From: an uncultured bacterium
GTDB lineage: Bacteria > Verrucomicrobiota > Kiritimatiellia > RFP12 > UBA1067
DNA length: 6,868 nt
Direction of reading: 5' to 3'
Assembly: GCA_902773475.1 (NCBI GenBank)
Contig: CACYEO010000092.1
Coordinates: 1-6,868 of the forward strand
Position 1 is the stretch's first letter. Each line of letters opens with the position of its first letter. The notes below the pieces were generated by a model. It saw only the letters and a list, made by a program, of their open reading frames with translations, searched no databases and had not been told where the DNA came from. This document shows positions 1 to 5,841 of the stretch, piece after piece. The position numbers were made by a program, and so were the translations under genes.

Positions 1-142
1 CGGGGCGCGTGCCACGCGCGACACCGCCGAGGATGCTGTCGCGGCCGTGCGCAAATATCTCGCCGAAGATGCAATTGCGCGCGCCGCCCGCGTCGCGGTT
101 TTCGAATCCGCCGGGGCGGACGCGAAAGGAGGCGTCTCGTGA
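1..142 (+). CDS. C-terminal end of an unidentified protein (partial, 5' end outside window)
   Basis: Reading from base 2 gives 46 codons that end at TGA 140-142. The tail is rich in alanine, arginine and acidic residues (it includes AVRKYLAEDAIARAARVAVF) and looks like an amphipathic helix with no membrane segment. The frame stays open from the window edge, and its stop overlaps the GTG start of the next gene by four bases (GTGA), the usual sign of translational coupling. The Shine-Dalgarno of the next gene lies inside its last codons. In Bat operons of related phyla, this slot upstream of batA is often filled by a DUF58 protein or a small membrane protein of the DUF4381 kind. Too little is visible to choose between them, so no function is assigned. 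Confidence 0.7.
   Translation, partial: GARATRDTAEDAVAAVRKYLAEDAIARAARVAVFESAGADAKGGVS
125..132 (+). promoter_or_regulatory. Strong ribosome binding site for the batA-like gene
   Basis: AAAGGAGG lies six bases before GTG 139-141. This near-perfect Shine-Dalgarno at standard spacing fixes the batA-like start at the GTG rather than at a downstream ATG, and makes the four-base overlap with the previous gene credible. Confidence 0.85.
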
Positions 143-1119
143 CGGGCGGTTTCGGATTCGCTTTTCCATGGGCGTGGCTTGCCGCCGTCCCGGCTGCGGC
201 CGCGTCTTTTGCGATGTTCCGGCGCGCACGGCGCGGCGGCGTGAAATTTTCCGCGTTCTCTTCGCTCCCTCCCCCGCCGCGCAACTGGCGCACCGCTCTG
301 TCGGCCGCAGCTCCGGTTCTTTTTTCGGCCGGGCTGCTGTGCCTCGCCGCCGCCGCGGCGCGTCCGCGCACTCCCGGAGCGCGCGAATGGCGGCGCGAAA
401 ACGCCGTCGCCGTCGAAATGGTCGTGGACGTTTCCGGTTCGATGCTCAATCAGGACATGGCGCCGGGGAAAACACGCCTCGATGTCGTAAAGAAGACCTT
501 TTCGGATTTTGTCAGGCGCCGGCCCGCGGATTTGATAGGTCTTGTCACTTTCGCCGGATATACGAAAACCGCAGTTCCGCTCACCGCCGACCATGCCGCG
601 CTTGTGAAAATGCTCGAAGGCGTGCGCATCCCGGATGCGCGCCGCTTCCGCGACCGCGCGGAGCTCTTCCGCCAGGATCAGCTTATGACCGCGCTCGGCG
701 ACGGAATAATCCGCGCGCTCGACCGTTTGCGCGGCGCCGAGCCGGAATCGCGCGTAATCATGCTCCTTTCCGACGGCGCCGGAAACGCCGGCGTCGTTTC
801 GCCGGAAGACGCGGCGGAGGCCGCGCGCGAGGCGGGCGTGAAAATCTACGCCATCGGCGCAGGACGCGCCGGAGACGCCTTCGACGAACGCCAGCTGCGC
901 GCGATTGCGGATCGCACCGGCGGCCGGTACTTCGAAGCTCTCGACAGCAAAGGCCTCGAAGCGGCCGTGGACGAAATCGACAAACTTGAGAAAACCGATG
1001 TCGAAAGCACGGTCGAGATCCGCTGGAACGAGCATTTCCCCGTATTCCTCTTCGCCGGTCTCGCTCTCGCGGCTGCTGGCGCGCTCGCCGGCGTGTGTTC
1101 TTCGGGAAGGGTCGCCTGA
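139..1119 (+). CDS. batA: BatA-like VWA-domain membrane protein
   Basis: A 326-residue membrane protein with one VWA domain. Hydrophobic segments lie at about residues 9-27 and 54-74, and a third near the C-terminus at about 300-320. The VWA domain fills most of the stretch between the second and third, so it is probably anchored at both ends and exposed to the periplasm. The metal-ion-dependent adhesion site (MIDAS) looks intact: DVSGS gives D97, S99 and S101, the PLT segment gives T149, and LLSDG gives D212. Length and layout match BatA (Bacteroides aerotolerance) proteins, which are encoded with BatB and a MoxR AAA+ ATPase and are thought to work in envelope stress or protein-complex assembly; the exact biochemical role is not settled. 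The GTG start is supported by the AAAGGAGG upstream. The gene is translationally coupled to the gene before it and lies two bases from the next. Family assignment is secure; the name batA rests on gene order and topology. Confidence 0.88.
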   Translation: MTGGFGFAFPWAWLAAVPAAAASFAMFRRARRGGVKFSAFSSLPPPPRNWRTALSAAAPVLFSAGLLCLAAAAARPRTPGAREWRRENAVAVEMVVDVSGSMLNQDMAPGKTRLDVVKKTFSDFVRRRPADLIGLVTFAGYTKTAVPLTADHAALVKMLEGVRIPDARRFRDRAELFRQDQLMTALGDGIIRALDRLRGAEPESRVIMLLSDGAGNAGVVSPEDAAEAAREAGVKIYAIGAGRAGDAFDERQLRAIADRTGGRYFEALDSKGLEAAVDEIDKLEKTDVESTVEIRWNEHFPVFLFAGLALAAAGALAGVCSSGRVA

Positions 1120-1121
1120 AC

Positions 1122-3659
1122 ATGAATGATTCTTTCCTCCATTTCGTCCATCCGTGGGTTCTGCTGCTTGTCCCGGGCGCTTTCGCTTTCGCCGCGCTTT
1201 GCTTTTTTGTTTCGGCGCGCAGGGCGCGCAATCTCGCCAAGTTCGCGCCGCCTGCGCTTGCATCCCGCCTTCTCCCCCGCAAAACCGCCCGCGGTCCCGT
1301 CCAGATCGTTTCGCTGTGCGCCGGACTGGCCCTGTGCGCGATAGCCGCTGCAAGGCCGCAGTGGGGCATGTCCGGCGATTCGCGCGTTTCGCAATCGCGG
1401 AATGTCGCGATACTGCTCGACGTCTCGCGCTCGATGCTCGCCAAGGATGTCCGTCCGGACAGGCTCGAGCGCGCGAAATCCTGGATTTCGGATTTCGTTT
1501 CGGCGACCGGCGAGGACCGCCTTGCTCTGATTGCATTTCGCGGGGCGCCTGTTCTTCTGTGCCCTCTTACTTCCGACCGGCGCTTTTTCGCCGAAACCCT
1601 TTCCGGATCTGATGAATCTTCCGCGCCTCCCGGTGAAACCGATCTGGCGGCGGCTGTCGGCGCCGCGCTTGAAACGCTTGCGTCCGAAAACGCCGCGCCG
1701 GGCGCCGTCCTTGTTTTCTCCGACGGCGGCGATTTCCGCGGAACGGAGGCTTGCGAAAAGGCGGCCGAAGAAGCCCGCAAACAGGGAGTTCCCGTTTTCG
1801 CAGTCGGCATCGGCTCCGCCGAAGGCGCGACCGTCGTTTCGCACGACGGCCGCGATGTGGTGAAAGACAAGGACGGCAATCCTGTCGTGGTGAAACTCGA
1901 AGGCGAACGCCTTGCTTCGATCGCCCGCACGTCCGGCGGAAAATATTTTCCGTTCGGGACGGCCGTGGCCACGGCAGAAACATGGCAGGGCGTGTATGCG
2001 GACATCGACGCCCGCAGCCGCCGGCGCGAGGAAGAACGCTCCGAAACGCGCCGGCGCGACCGCTATGCGCTTTTCCTCGTTCCGGGCATCCTGCTGCTCG
2101 CCTTCGCCGGGATGCTCTCGCGCGGGCGTTTCGCCGCGCGTCGTCCGCGCGCCGCGTCGTCCGCCGCGCTTTTCGCGCTGGCGCTGTTTGTGTCGAATGC
2201 CGCCCCTGCCGCCGTGGACCCGAATGTCTGGAACGCCGCGCTCTCCGCCTACCGCAACGGCTCCCCCGAGCGCGTTGGCGGCATCCTTGCCGAAACGGAC
2301 GAAACCCCGGAAACCGCTTCGCTCCGCGCGGCCGCGCTTCTCGCTTGCACCAATGCGACCGAAGCCGCCCCTACGCTTGAAAAGGAACGCGACCGTCTCC
2401 GCGCTGCCGCCCGGCAGTTCAGATACGCCGCGCTGAAGGAACGCGACCCTTCGCTGCGGGCGGTCCGCGAGGCGGGCTTCCGCGCCGCCGCCGCTCCGCT
2501 TCCGGGCATCCGCCGCGAGCTGTTTCTTTCCAGCCTCTACGCAAAGGCGGATGCCGCGCGCAATCCGCAGGATCCTCCGGTCCAGCCTCCGGAGCGCTTT
2601 GCGGAAATGCAGAAATCTTTGAACGCAATCCTCTCCACAAATGTTTTCGCCGACGTTTCCGCGCCTGTCCCGGAGCGCATCGCCGATTCTGCAAAAGCCG
2701 CAAGGACGGTGCGGGAAGAAGTTTTCGAAAAAATGCTTCTTCTTGAACGCGACACGGCGGAAACGATAGAGCAGATTGCACCGACAAACCGGCCTGCGGG
2801 ATTCGCGCAATATACAAACATGCTCGCGGTCGTGCGCGACATGTCGCTTTCAACGGCGGACGCGCTCGACGATTTCGCGCCGGACGCGACGGAATCCCTT
2901 CGCAGTCTCGAGCAGAATCTGCATGGAATGCGCATAGGCATGATGTCGCCGCCTGAAGTCTTGCGCGAGGGTGCGCGCGCCCAGACGAACAAGATTCAGC
3001 GCCTGCCGGAAAACAATCTCCGCGACTGGCAGAACGAAGCCGCTTTCCTCTCTTATCGCTTCAAGGAAACTTTCAAGGAATGGGCGTCGAACGAACTCGC
3101 CCGCGCATCTGCGCAGCCTTCAGCGGCGCCGCACGATGCGCATTCGCAAGGCGCGCTCAACCCCTCCAACATTCAAGAGATCGTCCGGCTCTCCGAAGAT
3201 CTTCAGAAACGGCAGGAAAAGCTCGTAGGCCGCTATTCCGAAAAAGAGGCGCGCGAATCCGCGGACGTCTTCGAGCATATAAGTTCGCTCCTGCCCAAGT
3301 CCGCCCCTCCCCCGCCGCAGAATTCCTCTGGACAGGATCGGAACTCTGGACGGCAGAACGGCGGCAACGGCAAAAATTCCCAGGCCGGGAACAAGGATAA
3401 AGAGAATGCTGGCGACAAGGATGGGGACTCCGGTGAAGACCGTGAAGACCGTGACGGAAAGCCTGAATCCAGACAGGATGGCGGCAAAGAGAATAAAGAC
3501 CGGACCAAAGCCGTCAAAACGGTGGAAGGCAAGGAAGACAAGACATCCGACAGGGTGAAAGAACTAATGCGCCGCGTATCAGAACGCGAAGGCGATTTTG
3601 AAAAAGAGCGCAAAGCGCTCATTCGTGCCGGTGTCGCCGATCCGGGAATCGATCTTTGA
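1122..3659 (+). CDS. batB: BatB-like VWA protein fused to a BatC-like C-terminal half
   Basis: An 845-residue protein read from ATG 1122, two bases after the batA-like stop; GGAAGG at 1105-1110 is a plausible ribosome site. The N-terminal half is BatB-like: membrane segments at about residues 9-29 and 62-80, a VWA domain with an intact MIDAS (DVSRS gives D100, S102, S104; PLT gives T150; VFSDG gives D201), then a membrane segment at about 315-333. A second hydrophobic stretch at about 344-366 ends in AAPAA and reads like a signal peptide. It is followed by WNAALSAYRNG, a TPR-like opening typical of BatC, then several hundred residues of mainly helical sequence. A very hydrophilic Gln/Asn/Gly/Lys/Asp/Glu stretch follows (about 727-805), then a charged helix and a terminus ending in Asp-Leu. 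BatB alone is usually about 330 residues, so this is best explained as a batB-batC fusion. Partners are presumably BatA and MoxR. TPR repeats are inferred from composition, not aligned. Confidence 0.86.
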   Translation: MNDSFLHFVHPWVLLLVPGAFAFAALCFFVSARRARNLAKFAPPALASRLLPRKTARGPVQIVSLCAGLALCAIAAARPQWGMSGDSRVSQSRNVAILLDVSRSMLAKDVRPDRLERAKSWISDFVSATGEDRLALIAFRGAPVLLCPLTSDRRFFAETLSGSDESSAPPGETDLAAAVGAALETLASENAAPGAVLVFSDGGDFRGTEACEKAAEEARKQGVPVFAVGIGSAEGATVVSHDGRDVVKDKDGNPVVVKLEGERLASIARTSGGKYFPFGTAVATAETWQGVYADIDARSRRREEERSETRRRDRYALFLVPGILLLAFAGMLSRGRFAARRPRAASSAALFALALFVSNAAPAAVDPNVWNAALSAYRNGSPERVGGILAETDETPETASLRAAALLACTNATEAAPTLEKERDRLRAAARQFRYAALKERDPSLRAVREAGFRAAAAPLPGIRRELFLSSLYAKADAARNPQDPPVQPPERFAEMQKSLNAILSTNVFADVSAPVPERIADSAKAARTVREEVFEKMLLLERDTAETIEQIAPTNRPAGFAQYTNMLAVVRDMSLSTADALDDFAPDATESLRSLEQNLHGMRIGMMSPPEVLREGARAQTNKIQRLPENNLRDWQNEAAFLSYRFKETFKEWASNELARASAQPSAAPHDAHSQGALNPSNIQEIVRLSEDLQKRQEKLVGRYSEKEARESADVFEHISSLLPKSAPPPPQNSSGQDRNSGRQNGGNGKNSQAGNKDKENAGDKDGDSGEDREDRDGKPESRQDGGKENKDRTKAVKTVEGKEDKTSDRVKELMRRVSEREGDFEKERKALIRAGVADPGIDL

Positions 3660-3774
3660 TCGCGCACGTCGCGGTTTATGGCATAATTCATTTGTTGATT
3701 GCGCCATAGCTGCGCATACGGGTGATGGCATCTTCTTCTTGCAGGATGCCCCCCCCCTCTTCCTGTCCCCCTCC
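3660..3774 (+). other. Intergenic stretch between the bat genes and the tandem repeat array
   Basis: No gene or terminator is recognisable here. A weak inverted pair, TATGGC and GCCATA, spans 3677-3708 with a 20-base loop and no T-tract. A run of nine C residues (3749-3757) followed by mixed C/T sequence leads into the first clear repeat unit. The last 25 bases resemble the C-rich arm of a repeat unit and may be a decayed copy. The bat operon therefore ends without an obvious intrinsic terminator. Confidence 0.5.
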
Positions 3775-4254
3775 CACTTGTTGTCGTACGCTTGTTGTCC
3801 CCCTATCCCCAACCACTCCTACATTCCTTTCCCCACTTGTTGTCGTACGCTTGTTGTCTCCCTATCCCCAACCACTCCTACATTCCTTTCCCCACTTGTT
3901 GTCGTACGCTTGTTGTCTCCCTGTCCCCATCCACTCCTACATCCCCTTCTCCACTTGTTGTCGTACGCTTGTTGTCCCCCTATCCCCATCCATTCCTACA
4001 TCCCCTTCCCTACTTGTTGTCGTACGCTTGTTGTCTCCCTATCCCCCATCCACTCCTACATCCCCCCTCCCCACTTGTTGTCGTATGCTTGTTGTCCCCC
4101 TATCCCCAACCACTCCTACATCCCCTTCCCCACTTGTTGTCGTACGCTTGATGTCCCCCTATCCCCCATCCACTCTTACATCCCCCCTCCCCCTTGTTGT
4201 TGTATGCTTGTTGTCCCCTTCCGCATCCAACAAGTTTTTACATTGATTTTCCCT
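3775..4254 (+). repeat. Tandem array of a 59-61 bp pyrimidine-rich repeat, about eight units
   Basis: Units start at 3775, 3834, 3893, 3952, 4011, 4072, 4131 and 4191. Their lengths are 59, 59, 59, 59, 61, 59 and 60 bases, then a decayed last copy fading out near 4254. Each carries a 22-bp core made of CTTGTTGT, CGTACG and CTTGTTGT (first core 3777-3798). This core is identical in units 1-5, has one change in unit 6 (CGTATG) and one in unit 7 (CTTGATGT), and reads TGTATG at its centre in unit 8. The remaining arm, of the type CCCCTATCCCCATCCACTCC followed by TACAT and more C/T, varies by substitutions and by C-run length. Purines are scarce on the + strand, so the complementary strand is a polypurine tract with repeated GGGG and GGGGG runs. 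No function can be assigned; candidates are a slippage-generated minisatellite or an array of protein-binding sites. Confidence 0.95.
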
Positions 4255-4301
4255 AAAAACCATTAGGATATTGCACGGGACAACCCTGGGCAATTGATTT
4301 C

Positions 4302-5039
4302 ATGCGCTTCCGATACTGCGGCGCAGTGTCGGCAATGGGCATCGAATCCCAGAACATCGTCGGCTATCAAACAAAAGCCGTAAGACAAGATCTTTCACAA
4401 CAAGTCTGCACATTCGATCAAATCGGTGTTGAAGGAGGTGCGCTTGATATTCAAAAACTTATTCCAGTTGATGGAGAGGGTGACTATGTCGGAGAGGGAG
4501 ATATAAACATACAGTTCAAGAGTTCACTTGGTGTCCTTGAGGCGGCATACGCTTATTATGGACCAAAAGAACTTAACAAAAAACAGACTGAAGCAGGGTG
4601 GTATGATGAAGATACAGAAGAACTTGTAGAATTTACATTCAATTCAGGGGAAGGTTTTCAGATTGACGCAGGATCATCTTGTTATTTCTTGTATTCAGGT
4701 GAGGTGAATAGGGCAGAGACATATGTGCCTTTCCGCAGAGACTTGTCTATGCAAGGAAACATCCGTCCAACCTCAATTGACATACAAGAGATAATCCCTG
4801 TTGATGATGAACACAACTACATAGGTGAAGGTGAAATCAATATTCAATTTGCATCACCACTTGGTATTCTTGAGGCGGCGTACGCCTATTATGGACCAAA
4901 AGAACTCAGCAAGAAACAGACAGAAGCTGGATGGTACGATGAAGATACTGAAGAACTCGCAGAATACACCTTCGCTGCTGGTGAGGGATTTAAAATTGAT
5001 GCTGCAACTGCTGGTTTTCTCCGCTTCCCTGAACTCTAA
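4302..5039 (+). CDS. Acidic protein with a duplicated domain, probably secreted or surface-associated; 5' end doubtful
   Basis: A 245-residue acidic protein of unknown function. After a short N-terminus comes ESQNIVGYQTK, a module I associate with secreted proteins of Kiritimatiellota and Lentisphaerota. Two copies of a domain follow, starting at residues 48 (LDIQKLIPVD) and 159 (IDIQEIIPVD), exactly 111 residues apart. Each has GEGxINIQF, a nearly invariant AAYAYYGPKEL to GWYDEDTEEL block, then a GEGFxIDA strand. The pattern suggests beta-rich repeats. The start is uncertain: neither ATG 4302 nor ATG 4335 has a good Shine-Dalgarno, and MRFRYCGAVSA looks like the end of a signal peptide whose hydrophobic core is missing. 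The frame is open back to a TAA at 4254 with no better start. It is either a real gene with an unusual start or one that lost its 5' end near the repeat array. Base composition is much lower in GC than the bat genes. A PEP-CTERM gene follows after 55 bases and may share its transcript. Confidence 0.68.
   Translation: MRFRYCGAVSAMGIESQNIVGYQTKAVRQDLSQQVCTFDQIGVEGGALDIQKLIPVDGEGDYVGEGDINIQFKSSLGVLEAAYAYYGPKELNKKQTEAGWYDEDTEELVEFTFNSGEGFQIDAGSSCYFLYSGEVNRAETYVPFRRDLSMQGNIRPTSIDIQEIIPVDDEHNYIGEGEINIQFASPLGILEAAYAYYGPKELSKKQTEAGWYDEDTEELAEYTFAAGEGFKIDAATAGFLRFPEL
4443..5036 (+). repeat. Intragenic 333-bp direct duplication (two copies)
   Basis: Copy 1 begins at 4443 and copy 2 at 4776, an offset of 333 bases or exactly 111 codons. 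In the best-conserved block (4541-4625 against 4874-4958) I count 11 differences in 85 bases, and 10 of these are silent; the only amino-acid change is Asn to Ser. The copies diverge outside this block. Confidence 0.9.
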
Positions 5040-5080
5040 AACGATTTTGTGTGGGGCATAGTGTGCCACGCAGAAACTAA

Positions 5081-5086
5081 AAAGGA
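5081..5086 (+). promoter_or_regulatory. Ribosome binding site of the PEP-CTERM gene
   Basis: AAAGGA lies eight bases before ATG 5095 in an A-rich leader. It sets the start of the PEP-CTERM gene, and the resulting protein begins with a regular signal peptide, which confirms the choice. Confidence 0.65.
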
Positions 5087-5094
5087 AAAAGAAA

Positions 5095-5679
5095 ATGAAG
5101 AAGTTGATGTTTATGCTCGGCACTGTCGCTGTTGCGGCTTGTGCGCAGGCTGCATCCGTGTATTGGACATGCACATACGTTGCAAAGGGAGCAGAGAACT
5201 ATGTCGACAACGGTCTCGCATTTTTCGTGAATGCGTCAACATTGTCGCAGGCTGATATGCTCGCTCTCAACGGCAAAGGCGCAGACGCAATCAGTTCGGC
5301 ATTGAGTGGATTTTATTCTTACTCTGGAGGTGCCGACGGCAAGTATTCTGTTGCAAAGGATGCCGCTGTGGCAAATGCTACATTGGGACTTGCAGATGCT
5401 ACCGCATCTCAAGCCTACCTCGTAATCTTTGATACAGCTACGATTACAGATGCTTCAAAGTTTTATGTCACAGATGTTGAAAGTTTCAATACTCTGTCTG
5501 GGACAGAGACAAAAGCAGTAAAGTGGGGCGATCAGGAAGATCGTTCCTCTGCTGCTGGCGCATGGTCGTCTGTCAAAGCAGCCGATCCGGAGCCGCCGAT
5601 TGACTCGCCCGAGCCGACAAGTGGCCTGCTGATGCTCATCGGAGCCGCCGGCCTTGCCCTCCGCCGCAAACGCGCGTAA
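5095..5679 (+). CDS. PEP-CTERM sorting-domain protein
   Basis: A 194-residue exported protein. The N-terminus MKKLMFMLGTVAVAACAQAA is a standard signal peptide with probable cleavage after AQA or QAA. The mature part (about 21-160) is small, rich in Ala, Ser and Asp, and without recognisable catalytic motifs; it begins SVYWTCTYVAKG. The C-terminus is a PEP-CTERM sorting signal: PEP at residues 172-174, a hydrophobic helix (GLLMLIGAAGLAL), and the basic end RRKRA. In this family the tail is recognised by an exosortase in the inner membrane, which processes and delivers the protein to the cell surface or extracellular matrix. No exosortase gene is in the window. The body is AT-rich (39 of 100 G/C at 5401-5500) while the tail is GC-rich (69 of 100 at 5581-5680), so the two parts may have different histories. 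The gene lies 55 bases after the repeat-domain gene and ends in a strong terminator. Its ligand or role is unknown. Confidence 0.9.
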   Translation: MKKLMFMLGTVAVAACAQAASVYWTCTYVAKGAENYVDNGLAFFVNASTLSQADMLALNGKGADAISSALSGFYSYSGGADGKYSVAKDAAVANATLGLADATASQAYLVIFDTATITDASKFYVTDVESFNTLSGTETKAVKWGDQEDRSSAAGAWSSVKAADPEPPIDSPEPTSGLLMLIGAAGLALRRKRA

Positions 5680-5699
5680 TCACATTTCGCGACAACCAC

Positions 5700-5733
5700 A
5701 AGAACCCGTCCTTCCGGACGGGTTCTTCTTTTT
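5700..5733 (+). terminator. Rho-independent terminator after the PEP-CTERM gene
   Basis: A perfect 12-bp stem, AAGAACCCGTCC (5700-5711) with GGACGGGTTCTT (5716-5727), closes a TTCC loop and is followed by CTTTTT (5728-5733). It starts 20 bases after the TAA of the PEP-CTERM gene, on the correct strand, and separates that transcript from the transposase unit. Confidence 0.95.
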
Positions 5734-5750
5734 AAGGTCAAATAGCCTCA

Positions 5751-5815
5751 AAAAGTGTTCAGGAAAATCCGGAATTAAGGTCAGACCTTAATTCCGCAAT
5801 TTTCTGAACACTTTT
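5751..5815. repeat. Large imperfect palindrome next to the RAYT gene (REP/end-like hairpin)
   Basis: Three stem segments nest in one hairpin: an outer 12-bp stem (AAAAGTGTTCAG 5751-5762 with CTGAACACTTTT 5804-5815), a middle 5-bp stem (AAAAT 5764-5768 with ATTTT 5799-5803), and an inner 13-bp stem (CGGAATTAAGGTC 5770-5782 with GACCTTAATTCCG 5784-5796) around a single A at 5783. Only a bulged G5763 and a one-by-two internal loop interrupt it. Y1 (HUH) transposases act on single-stranded hairpins at element ends, and RAYT genes are typically flanked by REP palindromes. This hairpin ends 26 bp before the RAYT start, so it is probably its recognition end. The link is inferred from position. Confidence 0.8.
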
Positions 5816-5841
5816 GCACCCAATTCTGCTACACTGCAAGC

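Noticed and set aside
1095..1124. GTG 1095 as the start of the batB-like gene
   Set aside because: It would overlap batA by 25 bases and add nine non-hydrophobic residues. ATG 1122 gives the usual BatB opening, with the HPW motif close to the N-terminus.
758..2810. Long minus-strand open frames opposite the bat genes
   Set aside because: They are antisense to two well-supported VWA genes, are rich in Arg, Ala and Gly, and contain no recognisable domain. High GC makes stops rare on the opposite strand.
3677..3708. Hairpin TATGGC/GCCATA as a terminator of the bat operon
   Set aside because: The stem is only six pairs with a 20-base loop and no following T-tract.
3775..4254. A CRISPR array
   Set aside because: The 22-bp core and 37-bp arm have CRISPR-like sizes, but the arms are themselves near-identical between units, so there are no unique spacers, and no cas gene is present.
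3598..4266. Forward open frames across the repeat array read as Cys/Pro-rich proteins
   Set aside because: All three frames are open for compositional reasons, none has a ribosome binding site, and one begins inside the batB-like gene.
4243..4269. Promoter TTGATT with TAGGAT ahead of the duplicated-domain gene
   Set aside because: The spacing is 15 bases and the second box matches the consensus at only four positions, which is too weak in AT-rich sequence.
5049..5070. GTGGGGCA and TGTGCCAC as a regulatory hairpin between the two exported-protein genes
   Set aside because: The stem has a mismatch and a wobble pair with a three-base loop; too weak to call.
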